DNA from: Streptomyces lydicus
Lineage (GTDB): Bacteria > Actinomycetota > Actinomycetes > Streptomycetales > Streptomycetaceae
Length of the DNA: 64,000 bases
Reading direction: 5' to 3'
Assembly: GCF_000717345.1 (NCBI RefSeq)
Contig: NZ_JNZA01000004.1
Span: 124,001-188,000 of the forward strand
Both the position numbers and the translations under genes were made by a program. This document shows, piece by piece, positions 16,133 to 25,750 of the stretch. The notes under the pieces are model-generated. The model worked only from the letters and a program-made list of their open reading frames with translations, was not told the DNA's origin and made no database searches. How positions within the stretch are numbered: position 1 is the stretch's first letter; every line of letters starts with the position of its first letter.

Positions 16133-16717
16133 ATGCGCAAGGTGCCGTTGAGCAATCCGGAGCGCCGTCGGGAGGTCTTCGACGTCGTACTGGAGCTGCT
16201 CGCCGAGGTGGGGTACGAGCGGTTCAGCATGGATCTGGTCGCGCGGCGGGCCAGGGCGAGCAAGGCGACGCTGTACCAGCGGTGGCCGTCGAAGGCGGAG
16301 CTGGTGGTGGACGCGCTGGAGGAGCACCAGCCGGTGGTCTCCGGGCCGGACACCGGTTCACTGCCGGGTGATCTGCGGGAGTTGCTGGTGGCGTGGCTGG
16401 CGGGGTGGGACGCGCGGGACCGCGGGCTGATGCTGGCGCTGCTGGAGGGCAGCAGGCGGGACGAGGAGCTGGCACGACTGCGTGAGGAGCGGCTGGGCAG
16501 CCCGATCAGGCAGGCGGCCGAGGCCGCCCTGGCCAGGGCCCGCCGACGCGGGGAGATCACCGGGCGGATCGATGCGGAGCTGCTGCTGGAGCTGCCGTTC
16601 GCGCTGGTGCTGTTGCGTGTGCTGGTGCGGGACGAACGGCCGGGGCGCGAGCTGGTCGACCGGATCGTGGACGGGATTGTCGCCCCGCTGCTCGGCACCA
16701 CGGGCCCGCCCGAATAG
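16133..16717 (+). CDS. TetR-family transcriptional regulator
   Basis: A 194-residue regulator with an N-terminal TetR HTH (FDVVLELLAEVGYERFSMDLVARR...SKATLYQRWPSKAELV, residues 13-60) and a TetR C-terminal ligand domain rich in Leu/Ala/Glu. The ATG at 16133 has no strong Shine-Dalgarno. It ends 57 bases before the P450 gene on the same strand, so it either heads the operon or controls the P450 promoter in that gap. Confidence 0.88.
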   Translation: MRKVPLSNPERRREVFDVVLELLAEVGYERFSMDLVARRARASKATLYQRWPSKAELVVDALEEHQPVVSGPDTGSLPGDLRELLVAWLAGWDARDRGLMLALLEGSRRDEELARLREERLGSPIRQAAEAALARARRRGEITGRIDAELLLELPFALVLLRVLVRDERPGRELVDRIVDGIVAPLLGTTGPPE

Positions 16718-16774
16718 AACGCATTCGTACTATTCTGAGGTCAGAGGCTCGATTCCCCTTGAGGGAGCGTTCCC

Positions 16775-17992
16775 ATGCGACACGACACCCAGCTCGCGCC
16801 GGCTCCCCTGCCGACCCGCCGTAGTTGCCCGTTCGACCCGCCGGCCGACTACCGGCGACTGCGGGAGCAGGACCCGGTCAGCAGGCTGGCCTTCCCCGAC
16901 GGCAAGGCAGGCTGGCTGCTCACCCGGCACGGGGACGTCCGCGCGTTCCTGGCGGACGACCGGTTCAGCTCGGACCGCGCCCAGGCGTCGCTGCCCGTAC
17001 GCGGGGTGGCGATCCGGCCCGTCGAGCCCGAGGAGCGCGCCGGGATGCTGATCACGATGGACCCGCCGGAACACACCCGCTACCGGCGGATGCTCACCCG
17101 GTACTTCACGGTGCGCCGGATGCGGGCCCTGGCACCGCGGATCGAGCAGATCGTCAGCGAACACCTCGACGCCATGGAGCGCGACGGGCCGCCCGTCGAC
17201 CTGGTCCCCGCCTTCGCCCTGCCGATCCCCTCACTGGTGATCTGCGAACTGCTCGGCGTCCCGTACGCGGACCGCGGCGACTTCCAGGGGTGGACGTCGA
17301 CGCTGCTCAGGCTGGACGTGGCCGAGGCGGACGCGCTGGCGGCGCGGTTCGCGCTGCTCGACTACATGCACGCGCTGGTGGTCGCCAAGCGGGCCCGCCC
17401 CGATGACGCCCTGCTCAGCGAGCTGATCACCAGGGAGGACACCGAGGACGCGCTGACCGACGAGGAACTGGCGGGAATCGGGCGGCTGTTGCTGGTGGCC
17501 GGGCACGAGACCACCGCGAACATGCTGGCGCTCGGCACGTACACGCTGCTGTCCCGGCCCGCCGCGCGCGACGCGCTGCGCGAGCTTCCCGAGGGCGTCT
17601 CGCGCGCCGTGGAGGAGCTGCTGCGCTATCTGACCATCGTGCAGTTCGGCATCGTCAGGGTCGCCAAGGAGGACGTGGAGATCGGCGGGCGGCAGATCCG
17701 CGCGGGCGAGACGGTGGTCGCCTCGCTGGCCGCGGCCAACCGGGATCCCGGGCAGTTCGACCGGCCCGACGCACTCGACCTCACCCGCGAGCCCTCGCAG
17801 CACGTCGCGTTCGGGCACGGGGTGCACCAGTGCCTGGGCCAGCAGTTGGCGCGCGTGGAGATGGAGGTGGCCTTCCCGGCGCTCTTCCGGCGGTTCCCTG
17901 CGCTGCGCCTTGCCGTGCCACCGGCGCACATCCCGCTGCGCGACGACATGTTGATCTACGGCGTCCATGCGCTGCCGCTCACCTGGGGGTGA
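16775..17992 (+). CDS. Cytochrome P450
   Basis: A 405-residue class I bacterial P450. The I-helix oxygen motif AGHETT is at 242-247, ExxR is Glu281-Leu-Leu-Arg284, and the haem-binding loop FGHGVHQCLG at 346-355 has Cys353 as thiolate ligand. It hydroxylates an unknown small molecule with electrons from a ferredoxin. Its own ferredoxin gene begins 7 bases after its stop. The start ATG is preceded by GAGGGAG. With the TetR upstream, it forms a self-contained inducible unit typical of xenobiotic or secondary-metabolite P450s. Confidence 0.95.
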   Translation: MRHDTQLAPAPLPTRRSCPFDPPADYRRLREQDPVSRLAFPDGKAGWLLTRHGDVRAFLADDRFSSDRAQASLPVRGVAIRPVEPEERAGMLITMDPPEHTRYRRMLTRYFTVRRMRALAPRIEQIVSEHLDAMERDGPPVDLVPAFALPIPSLVICELLGVPYADRGDFQGWTSTLLRLDVAEADALAARFALLDYMHALVVAKRARPDDALLSELITREDTEDALTDEELAGIGRLLLVAGHETTANMLALGTYTLLSRPAARDALRELPEGVSRAVEELLRYLTIVQFGIVRVAKEDVEIGGRQIRAGETVVASLAAANRDPGQFDRPDALDLTREPSQHVAFGHGVHQCLGQQLARVEMEVAFPALFRRFPALRLAVPPAHIPLRDDMLIYGVHALPLTWG

Positions 17993-17999
17993 CCCCGCC

Positions 18000-18272
18000 G
18001 TGCAGATCCGGATCGACCGCACCCGCTGCCGCGGTGCCGGGCAGTGCGTGCTCAGCGCGCCCGGTCTCTTCGACCAGTCGGAGGAGGACGGCATGGTCGT
18101 CGTCCTGGAGGCCACGCCACCCCCGGAGCTGCGCGACGCGGCCCGCCGCGCGGCGGCCCTGTGCCCCAACTCGGTCATCCGCATCGTCGAGAGCGAGGGC
18201 GCGGCGGACGGGGACGAGGGAGGCGGAGACAAGGGACGCGGGGAGGGCGGCGGCCCGGACGCCGAGCGCTGA
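18000..18272 (+). CDS. [3Fe-4S] ferredoxin
   Basis: A 90-residue ferredoxin starting at GTG 18000. The three ligands are Cys10, Cys16 and Cys55 (TRCRGAGQCVLSAPGLF...AALCPNSVI); the missing fourth cysteine gives the [3Fe-4S] type that serves actinobacterial P450s. The acidic and Gly-rich C-terminal 25 residues (ADGDEGGGDKG...) look disordered. Only 7 bases separate it from the P450, its obvious electron acceptor. Confidence 0.93.
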   Translation: MQIRIDRTRCRGAGQCVLSAPGLFDQSEEDGMVVVLEATPPPELRDAARRAAALCPNSVIRIVESEGAADGDEGGGDKGRGEGGGPDAER

Positions 18273-18301
18273 AGGGGAGGGGCACCGCCGCCCGGTCGCC
18301 G

Positions 18302-19411
18302 TCACGCGGGACCGAGCAGGAAGGTGCCCGCCCCGGCTTCGACGCAGGGCTCGAAGCCCGTGGTGATCCGGTCGAGGCGGGTGCGCAGCCAGCCCGAATC
18401 CTGGGACGAGAGGTGCCGTAGCCGCATCCGCCACGCCTGGAGGGCGGTGATCCGCAGTCCGTGGAGCCGGCCGGTGCCGGGGTCCAGGGAGACGAGGTAC
18501 ATCAGCCGCAGGTCGTCCCGGTACTGCTCGTAGCCGGTGATCCCCTCGTAGTCGTCGATGAAGTCGCCGCACCCGTGGATGAGCAGCTTGCCCCGGTACA
18601 CCTCCAGGCCGCGCGGGTGATGCGCGGAGTGCCCGTGGAAGAGGTCCACCCCGCCGTCCAGGAGCAGATGCGCGAACGCGGTGTCGGTGCGGGGAATGCC
18701 GTAGCCCCAGTTGGGGCCCCAGTGGACCGAGGCCACCACGAGGTCTCCGGGGCGCTTCGCCTGCTGTACGCGGGCGGTGAGCGCGGCCGCGGCGGCCTGG
18801 GTGGGCCCGGCCACCAGGGCGACGCCGCTGCCGTCGTCGGTCGCGGCCCAGGACCTCGGGATACCGCTGGACGGCATCCCGAGGGAGAAGACCAGCAGGC
18901 GGCGGCCGTTCGCGAGCGGGACCACGGCCGGGCGCGCCGCCTCCTCGGCGTCCGCTCCGGCCCCGGCACTCCGCAGCCCGGCCCCGGCCAGCGTGCCGAG
19001 CGTCTCGGCCAGTCCGCTGCGGCCGAAGTCCAGGACGTGGTTGTTGGCCAGGACGCAGACGTCGGGGCGGGCGACGGTCAAGGAGGCGATGTTCGCGGGG
19101 TTCATCCGGTAGTGGACCTCTTTGCCCGCCGCGAAGTCGTCGCTGCGCGTGACGCTGGTCTCCAGATTGATCACCCGTGCGGCGGGGGCGGCGGCATCGA
19201 GCACCGGGAGGGCCTCTCCCCAGGGGTAGGCGAAGTCGACCGGCTTGTCGAAGGGGCCGTTCGCCGCCTCGGCCAGTTCGACGTAGGTGCCGGCGTCGTG
19301 GACATAGCTCTCGCGCAGTGCGGGGTCACCCGGGTACGGCAGGACGTGGTCGACGCCGCGGCCGAGCATGACATCGCCGCAGACGAACACCGTGACCAGG
19401 TCGCCGCCCAC
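18302..19411 (-). CDS. CapA-family protein (calcineurin-like metallophosphatase fold)
   Basis: A 369-residue protein of the CapA/PgsA family. Typical blocks are VFVCGDVMLGRGVD near the start, INLETSVTRSDD, LANNHVLDFGRSGLAETL and HWGPNWGYG...GVDLFHGHSAHHPRG. These form the metal-binding core related to calcineurin phosphatases. CapA proteins take part in poly-gamma-glutamate synthesis, but many Streptomyces copies stand alone, as here, and lack a membrane anchor. The role is therefore uncertain. The GTG start at 19411 overlaps the GGAGG, so a later start is possible. Confidence 0.85.
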   Translation of the reverse strand: MGGDLVTVFVCGDVMLGRGVDHVLPYPGDPALRESYVHDAGTYVELAEAANGPFDKPVDFAYPWGEALPVLDAAAPAARVINLETSVTRSDDFAAGKEVHYRMNPANIASLTVARPDVCVLANNHVLDFGRSGLAETLGTLAGAGLRSAGAGADAEEAARPAVVPLANGRRLLVFSLGMPSSGIPRSWAATDDGSGVALVAGPTQAAAAALTARVQQAKRPGDLVVASVHWGPNWGYGIPRTDTAFAHLLLDGGVDLFHGHSAHHPRGLEVYRGKLLIHGCGDFIDDYEGITGYEQYRDDLRLMYLVSLDPGTGRLHGLRITALQAWRMRLRHLSSQDSGWLRTRLDRITTGFEPCVEAGAGTFLLGPA

Positions 19412-19640
19412 CCCTCCAGGCTAGGCCGTGTCTTTCGGATCACGCCGGGCCCGCCCCCTGGAGGACGGGTGGTACGGACGGGCGCCCTACGGTGCACCCG
19501 TCGTGGTCAACCGGCGGCCTGCGGAGGGACACGTTCCGGGCATTCCCCCACCTGCGATAGTCACGGATAGTAGTCATTGATCACGCAGCGCCACGTGCCG
19601 GCTTCGGGCACACCGCTGCCGCACCTTCCAGGGAGACCAG
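19412..19640 (+). promoter_or_regulatory. Divergent intergenic region with AT-richer promoter segment
   Basis: The spacer between capA-like and the FAD oxidase holds a direct repeat GATAGT-CACG-GATAGT (19556-19571 area) in a locally AT-richer stretch, about 70 bases before the oxidase start. It probably includes the oxidase promoter; the exact hexamers are not clear. Confidence 0.4.
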
Positions 19641-21302
19641 ATGACGACGTATCAGGCGAAGGCAGGGACCGAGTGCGGTACCGAGGTGGGCCCGGGGGAC
19701 GCCCGTTACGAGGCCCTCAGGAGAGGGTTCAACCAGCGTTTCATCGCGACTCCCGACTATGTGGCAGTGGTCAGCTCGACCGAGGAAGTCGTCGCCGCGC
19801 TCAACAAGTACCTGGCGAGCCACGGCCCCGACGCGAGCCTCGACCGCCGCCTCACGGTCCGCTCGGGCGGCCACTGCTACGAGAACTTCGTCTGCGGCGA
19901 GGACGTCGGCGTGATCCTGGACCTCGGCCAGATGGACCGGGCGTATCTGGACCAGGAGCGGGGCGCGTACTGCGTGGAGGCGGGGGCCAACAACTGGCAC
20001 GTCGCCACCCACCTCTACGCGCCGTTCGGTGTCGCCCTCCCCGGCGGGTCGTGCTACTCCGTCGGCGCGGGCGGGCATGTCGTGGGCGGCGGGTACGGCC
20101 TGCTGTCCCGGCAGTTCGGCCTGACGGTGGACTACCTCTACGCGGTGGAGGTCGTGGTCGTCCGGGACGGGCAGCATGCGGAGGTGGTGGTCGCGCGCCG
20201 CGACTCCCCCGAGGAGGAGCTGCGGGACCTGTGGTGGGCGCACACCGGCGGGGGCGGCGGGAACTTCGGTGTGGTGACCCGGTACTGGTTCAAGGGGCTG
20301 CCCAAGCCGCCGAGCGAGGTGCTGCTCAGCGCCGTCGCCTGGCCGTGGGAGGAGCTGAAGGACGAGCCGGAGCGCTTCAAGTCCCTGGTGCGCAACTACG
20401 GGCTGTTCTTCGAGTACGAGAACACCCAGCGGCTCCCGGCGGCGCTGCGCGGCGACTTCACCGACATGTTCACGCTGCTGAAGCTGACCCACTACTCCAA
20501 CGGCAAGATCGGTCTGATCACCCAGCTCGACGCCACCCGGCCGGACAGCGTCGAGCGGCTGGACGCCTTCCTCGACTGGATCACCCAGGACCTGCACGTC
20601 GAGCGCTCGCCGCTGGACCGGCGGATGGGTGAGCACGCCCCGATGGGCGGGCTGGAGGTACCGACCCGGCTGCCCTGGCTCACCGCCACCCAGACCCTCA
20701 ACGGCTCGGGTGACAACCAGTGCGGCAAGTACAAGTCGGCGTACATGACGCGCGGTTTCACCGAGCCGCAGCTCACCGCGATCTTCGAGGCGCTGACGCG
20801 GGAGGACTACCAGAACCCGCAGGCGCTGCTCCAGGTCGACTCCTACGGCGGCGCGATCAACCTCCCCGACCGCCACGAAACCGCCGTGTACCAGCGCAGT
20901 TCGGTGCTGAAGCTCCAGTACCAGACGTACTGGAGGAACGAGGACTCCAACGAGGACGGTGTCGCCGACCACCACGACGCCGACGTCGACCCGTCGATCG
21001 CGGCGCCGCATCTGCGCTGGATCCGCGAGTTCTACCGCGATGTCTACGCGGAGACCGGCGGGGTGCCGGTGCTGCAGCCGGACGGTGCGGCCGGCGGCGA
21101 CGCGCCGCTGCCGGTGACGGACGGCTGCTACATCAACTACCCCGACACCGACCTCGACGACCCGGAGTGGAACACCTCCGGCCAGTCCTCGCACCGCCTC
21201 TACTACGGCGACAACTACCGCCGGCTTCAGGGGGTCAAGGAGTACTGGGACCCGCGCAATGTCTTCCGCAACGCCCAGTCCGTCCAGCCGTACACCCGCT
21301 GA
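19641..21302 (+). CDS. FAD-linked oxidase, berberine-bridge-enzyme type with bicovalent flavin
   Basis: A 553-residue BBE-like oxidase. RSGGHCYENF places His78 for 8-alpha-histidyl linkage, and GGSCYSVGAGGHVVGGGYG places Cys138 for 6-S-cysteinyl linkage, so the FAD is probably attached twice. The C-terminal BBE domain ends NYRRLQGVKEYWDPRNVFRNAQSV. The enzyme oxidises an alcohol, sugar or alkaloid-like substrate and makes H2O2. No signal peptide is seen. An unusual acidic insert (about 433-449, DSNEDGVADHHDADVD) resembles a calcium-binding loop. ATG 19641 follows GGGAGA. Confidence 0.92.
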   Translation: MTTYQAKAGTECGTEVGPGDARYEALRRGFNQRFIATPDYVAVVSSTEEVVAALNKYLASHGPDASLDRRLTVRSGGHCYENFVCGEDVGVILDLGQMDRAYLDQERGAYCVEAGANNWHVATHLYAPFGVALPGGSCYSVGAGGHVVGGGYGLLSRQFGLTVDYLYAVEVVVVRDGQHAEVVVARRDSPEEELRDLWWAHTGGGGGNFGVVTRYWFKGLPKPPSEVLLSAVAWPWEELKDEPERFKSLVRNYGLFFEYENTQRLPAALRGDFTDMFTLLKLTHYSNGKIGLITQLDATRPDSVERLDAFLDWITQDLHVERSPLDRRMGEHAPMGGLEVPTRLPWLTATQTLNGSGDNQCGKYKSAYMTRGFTEPQLTAIFEALTREDYQNPQALLQVDSYGGAINLPDRHETAVYQRSSVLKLQYQTYWRNEDSNEDGVADHHDADVDPSIAAPHLRWIREFYRDVYAETGGVPVLQPDGAAGGDAPLPVTDGCYINYPDTDLDDPEWNTSGQSSHRLYYGDNYRRLQGVKEYWDPRNVFRNAQSVQPYTR

Positions 21303-21336
21303 CGGGGTGAGCCGGGAGCGCCGCGCGCGGGTGCGT

Positions 21337-23307
21337 TCAGCCGACGTGCACCCGCGGGCGCCGTTCCCGGTTCGGTTCGGCCTCGCGCAGCACCTCACGG
21401 GTGACCGGTGCGACCTCGCCCTGGCCGAAGAGGAAGAAGCGCAGGAACTGGGCGAACGGGTTGCCCTCGGTCCACTCGAAGTAGATGTGCGGCCGCACTC
21501 CGGTGGCATCGCGTACGTGCAGCAGCAGTGCGGCCAGTGCGTTGGAGACGGCGGCGCTCTCCAGGGCGAGCACCCGGAAGCGGCCGTGCAGCACCTCACC
21601 GCGGACCCGCATCTCGCTCTCGAACTCCGACGGGTCCTTGATGGTGACCTCGACGAAGATGAAGTCGTCCTCGACCGGGAGGTCGTTGTCGGTGCGGATC
21701 TGCTGGAGCTTGTCGCGGTACTCGGCGACGTCGCGCTGGTCGGGCTCGTTGGCGATGAAGCGGATCTTGCGGTGGGCGATGTCGCGGATGAACCGCTCGG
21801 CCATGCCGTCGAGCACGACACTGGTCACCCGCAGTTCGAAGGCGCGGGCGAGGCGGGAGATGAACGACAGGAGGATGATGCCGGCGATGAAGCAGGCACC
21901 GATCTTCACCCCGTCCGGGCGCTCGATGACGTTCGCCACGGTCGTGTAGAGGAACACCACGGCGATCAGCGCGAAGCCGATCGTCCAGCCGTGCTCCCCC
22001 GCGCGCCGGGCGGCGATGGTCACGGCGATGGCCGCGGAACTGATCAGGACGAGGACACCGGTGGCGTAGGCGCTGCCCTGGGCGTCCACACTGGCGTCGA
22101 AGATCCAGGTCACCAGGAAGGCGATCAGGGTGAAGACCAGCACCATCGGGCGCACCGCCCGCGCCCAGTGCGGTGCCATGCCGTAGCGCGGCAGGTACTG
22201 CGGCATCAGATTGAGCAGACCGGCCATGGCGGAGGCGCCGGCGAACCACAGGATGGCGATGGTGGAGATGTCGTAGACGGTGCCGAAGGCGGAGCCCAGG
22301 TAGTCGTGCGCCAGGTAGGCCAGCGCCCGCCCGTTGGCCGGGCCTCCGGGCCGGAACGCCTCCGCGGGGATGAGCAGAGTGGTGATGAAGCTGGTGATGA
22401 TGAGGAAGACGCTCATGATCACCGCGGCGGTGGTGAGCAGCTTCCTCGCGCCGCGGATCCGCCCCACCGGGCGCTCCTCGGTGTCTCCCGGGTCGCCCTC
22501 GATGTGCGGCATCACCGCCACGCCCGTCTCGAAACCGGACAGGCCCAGCGCCAGCTTCGGGAAGACCAGCAGCGCCACTCCGACCATCGCCAGGACGTTG
22601 CCGTGCTCGGTGGTCAGCGCCCGGGTCCAGTCGGTCACGACGTGCGAGGCGGTCAGCACGTGCCACAGGCCGGTGACGACCACGACCGCGTTGAGGCACA
22701 GATAGAGGCCGACGAGCACCACTGCCACCCCGATCGCCTCCAGGAACCCCTTGAGGAAGACCGCGCCCAGCAGGGCGACCAGGAAGATCGTGATGATCAT
22801 TTGCTTGTCTTGCAGGGCGCTGGTGAGGTGCGGGTTCTCCACGAGGTGGGTGGCCGCGTCGGCCGCCGAGAGGGTGATGGTGATCAGGAAGTCGGTGGCG
22901 GCGAAGCCCAGCAGCGTCAGCACGAACAGCTTGCCCTTCCAGAAGGACAGCAGCCGCTCCAGCATCGCGATCGAGCCCTGGCCGTGCGGGCTCTCCTTGG
23001 CGACCCGCCGGTAGACCGGCAGCGCACCGGCGAGCGTCACGATGACCAGGACGACGGTGGCGACCGGCGACAGCAGTCCCGCCGCCAGGGCCGCGATGCC
23101 CGGCTGATAGCCCAGGGTGGAGAAGTAGTCCACACCGGTAAGGCACATCACCCGCCACCAGCGCTGCCCCTCGTGGGCGCTGCGCGGCCCGGCGTGCGGA
23201 CCGGGGTGGTGCGCGGCCATGTCGGCCAGCCCCTCCAACATCCACCCCCGGAAGCGGTGGCGCAGGGCGGCGAGAGAGGACGAGCCCGCAGGGGCGGAGG
23301 TGGCCAT
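21337..23307 (-). CDS. APC-superfamily amino acid permease
   Basis: A 656-residue transporter with about twelve membrane helices and a cytosolic C-terminal region of about 170 residues. The permease core includes [18 protein letters not shown] near the N-terminus and [22 protein letters not shown] in the middle. The long tail, from about residue 480, contains [29 protein letters not shown] and may regulate transport. The substrate is unknown. The gene converges on the FAD oxidase and diverges from a SpoIIE phosphatase. Confidence 0.88.
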   Translation of the reverse strand: MATSAPAGSSSLAALRHRFRGWMLEGLADMAAHHPGPHAGPRSAHEGQRWWRVMCLTGVDYFSTLGYQPGIAALAAGLLSPVATVVLVIVTLAGALPVYRRVAKESPHGQGSIAMLERLLSFWKGKLFVLTLLGFAATDFLITITLSAADAATHLVENPHLTSALQDKQMIITIFLVALLGAVFLKGFLEAIGVAVVLVGLYLCLNAVVVVTGLWHVLTASHVVTDWTRALTTEHGNVLAMVGVALLVFPKLALGLSGFETGVAVMPHIEGDPGDTEERPVGRIRGARKLLTTAAVIMSVFLIITSFITTLLIPAEAFRPGGPANGRALAYLAHDYLGSAFGTVYDISTIAILWFAGASAMAGLLNLMPQYLPRYGMAPHWARAVRPMVLVFTLIAFLVTWIFDASVDAQGSAYATGVLVLISSAAIAVTIAARRAGEHGWTIGFALIAVVFLYTTVANVIERPDGVKIGACFIAGIILLSFISRLARAFELRVTSVVLDGMAERFIRDIAHRKIRFIANEPDQRDVAEYRDKLQQIRTDNDLPVEDDFIFVEVTIKDPSEFESEMRVRGEVLHGRFRVLALESAAVSNALAALLLHVRDATGVRPHIYFEWTEGNPFAQFLRFFLFGQGEVAPVTREVLREAEPNRERRPRVHVG

Positions 23308-23546
23308 CGTGCGCTCCAGTCATGCCGCGGAAGCATCAGCCATCGACGAGACGGCCGGGTCAGCGTACGAAATCCGGGACCGGCTGCCGTGGCCATCTCC
23401 GGCGGGGCGTGTTCGTGTCCCCGATATGCGGCGCGGCCGGCCGAGCCCGCGCCCGCTCCGCTCGCTCGCATCCGTGGCGCGGTGTGTCAGAGTGAAGTAA
23501 GGAGTCGACGACGCGGTCGGCACTTGCTGCCAGAGAGGCGGCCGAC

Positions 23547-25721
23547 ATGACCACACGTTCGGATCTGCTCGGCTCGGTCACCGAAAGCTCCCGCACCGCA
23601 CTGCTGCGGAGCGAGGAGTACGAGGACCTGTTCGACCAGGCCCCGGTGATCTTCGCTGCGCTGAGCGGCCCGCAACATCTGCTGGAGGCGGCGAATCCGG
23701 CGTTCTTCGACGTGTTCGGCGGGGAGCGGAGGGCCACCGGCGTACCGGTCGGTGAGCTGTTCCCCGAGCTGGGGAGGCAGGGCGTCCTCGACCGCCTCGA
23801 CGCCGTGTACCGCACCGGCACCGCGTACCGCGCCCGCGGCGGGCGGCTGGTCGTCGGGACGCCGGGGGCGGAGCGGGAGGGGTTCTTCGACTTCACCTAC
23901 GAGCCCCGGCGGGACGGGAGCGGGCGCATCGACGGGGTGATCGTGATCGCGGTGGAGACCACCACGCACCACCACGCCCAGCTTCTCGCCGCCGAACAGC
24001 GCGCCCTGCTGGAGCAGATCGCGCGCGATGCGGCGCTGGGCGACATCCTCACCGGCATGGCCCGGGCGATCGAGGAGCTCGCTCCCGGCCTGCTCGTCTC
24101 CGTCCTGCTCCTCGACCCCGACGGCAAGCACCTGCGGCACGGCACCGGCCCCAGCCTGCCCGACTTCTACAACGAGTTCATCGACGGGATCGCCATCGGC
24201 CCCCGGGTCGGCTCCTGCGGCACCGCCGCCTACCTGCGCGCCCCGGTGGTGGCCAGCGACATCGCGGCCGATCCGCGCTGGGAGGGCTACCAGGAGACGG
24301 CAGCACGGGCCGGGCTGGCGGCGTGCTGGTCCACCCCGATCATGAGCGGTGACGATCAGCTGCTGGGCACCTTCGCGATGTACCACCGCACCCCCAAGGA
24401 GCCCGAGGACAAGGACGTGGCCCTCAGCGCCGCGTTCGCCCGGATCACCGCGCTGGCCATCGAACGCCACCGCGCCCTGGAGGCCGGCCGCGCCGCCCAG
24501 GAGCGGGAGAAGGCGGCCCGGGAGGACCTGGCCTTCGTGCTGGAGGCCAGCACCGCGATCACCCGCGAGCCGCACTACTTCGACTGTCTGCAGTGCATGG
24601 CCCGGCTGACCGTTCCCGCGCTGGCGCCGCTGTGCACCGTCCATGTGGTGGAGGACGGCCGGACCCGGCGGATCGCGACGGCCGCCACCGACCCGGCCAC
24701 GGAGTGCCTGCTCGCCTCCGCCGGCATCCGCGACGACATCGACCGCGCGCTCGCCCGCGTCCTCAGCTCCGGCAGGACGGAGACCGGCGGCAACTGCACC
24801 CCTGCCCTCACGGCGCGGCCCGACATCACCGGCTACGCCTGCGTCCCGCTCACCACCCGTGGCCGCACCTTCGGCGTGCTGACCCTCCTGGCCACCGACC
24901 GGCCGCTGGACGGCCATGTCGTCGCCCTCGCCGAGGAACTCGCCCGCCGGGCCGCCTCCAGTGCCGACAACGCCCACCAGTTCACCGACCGGGTCCGGCT
25001 CGCCCGCGATCTCCAGGCCGGGCTGCTGCCGCCCGAGCTGCCCTCGATACCGGGCGCCGAGCTGGCGGCGTCGTACCACCCCGCCGGTGAAGGGCTCGAC
25101 GTGGGCGGCGACTTCTACGACGTCTTCCCGCTGCCCGACGACCGCTGGGCGCTGATGGTCGGCGATGTCTGCGGGCGCGGCGCGGCGGCCGCCACCACCA
25201 CCGGAATGGTCCGCCACACCGCGCGCGCCGCGGCGCGGCTGCTCAACGACCCGGCGGACGTGGTCACGGCCATCAACGAGGCACTGACCGAGGGCACGAC
25301 CGAGGACACCTTCGTCTCACTGGTCTACGGCGAACTGCGCCACGCCGGCTCCCGTCTGTCGCTGGATCTGATGCGCGCCGGTCATGTGCCCCCGCTGGTA
25401 CGCCGCGCCGACGGCACCGTCGAGGAACTCGCCCACCCGGGGCTGCTGCTGGGCATCGAGCGGGACGTCGCCGGGACGCCGTGCCACATCGAGCTGTCCC
25501 GGGGCGACAGCCTCGTGCTGGTCACCGACGGCATCACCGAAGCCCGCTCCGCCGAGGGCACGTTCTTCGACGAGCACCGCCTGGCCGACGCCCTGATGTC
25601 GCTGCCGGGCGCCGCGCCGACGGCCGCCGCGGTGGTCGCGGCGGTCACCGCCGCGGTGACCGCCTTCGCGGGCGACTCCACACCGGACGACCAGGCAGCG
25701 CTGGTTCTGACGGCCACCTGA
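23547..25721 (+). CDS. PAS-GAF-GAF-SpoIIE (PP2C-type) protein phosphatase
   Basis: A 724-residue signalling protein. A PAS domain covers about 25-130 (YEDLFDQAPVIFAALSGP), a first GAF about 155-310, a second GAF about 330-485, and the SpoIIE phosphatase about 505-722. The phosphatase shows LARDLQAGLLPPELP, YHPAGEGLDVGGDFYDVF with metal-binding Asp, VGDVCGRGAAAA and VLVTDGITEARS with DDQAALVLT. Such proteins dephosphorylate anti-sigma-factor antagonists. No cognate antagonist or kinase gene is next to it. The terminator at 25717-25739 overlaps its stop. Confidence 0.92.
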   Translation: MTTRSDLLGSVTESSRTALLRSEEYEDLFDQAPVIFAALSGPQHLLEAANPAFFDVFGGERRATGVPVGELFPELGRQGVLDRLDAVYRTGTAYRARGGRLVVGTPGAEREGFFDFTYEPRRDGSGRIDGVIVIAVETTTHHHAQLLAAEQRALLEQIARDAALGDILTGMARAIEELAPGLLVSVLLLDPDGKHLRHGTGPSLPDFYNEFIDGIAIGPRVGSCGTAAYLRAPVVASDIAADPRWEGYQETAARAGLAACWSTPIMSGDDQLLGTFAMYHRTPKEPEDKDVALSAAFARITALAIERHRALEAGRAAQEREKAAREDLAFVLEASTAITREPHYFDCLQCMARLTVPALAPLCTVHVVEDGRTRRIATAATDPATECLLASAGIRDDIDRALARVLSSGRTETGGNCTPALTARPDITGYACVPLTTRGRTFGVLTLLATDRPLDGHVVALAEELARRAASSADNAHQFTDRVRLARDLQAGLLPPELPSIPGAELAASYHPAGEGLDVGGDFYDVFPLPDDRWALMVGDVCGRGAAAATTTGMVRHTARAAARLLNDPADVVTAINEALTEGTTEDTFVSLVYGELRHAGSRLSLDLMRAGHVPPLVRRADGTVEELAHPGLLLGIERDVAGTPCHIELSRGDSLVLVTDGITEARSAEGTFFDEHRLADALMSLPGAAPTAAAVVAAVTAAVTAFAGDSTPDDQAALVLTAT

Positions 25722-25739
25722 CGGGGACGTCCCGTCAGG
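25717..25739. terminator. Terminator hairpin overlapping a stop codon
   Basis: CCTGACGGG (25717-25725) pairs with CCCGTCAGG (25731-25739) around the loop GACGT. The arms include the TGA stop of the SpoIIE gene, and the convergent protease gene ends 11 bases later, so it probably serves both. Confidence 0.75.
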
Positions 25740-25750
25740 CGCCGCTGCGC

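Noticed and set aside
19430..19465. GGCCGTGTCTTTCGGATCACG, which recalls ends of some Streptomyces insertion sequences
   Set aside because: I found no partner inverted repeat, target duplication or transposase fragment in the window, so a mobile-element call is not supported.
21259..23550. A 763-codon plus-strand frame opposite the APC permease
   Set aside because: It is Asp/Gly/His/Arg-rich with no domain, while the minus strand encodes a clear transporter.
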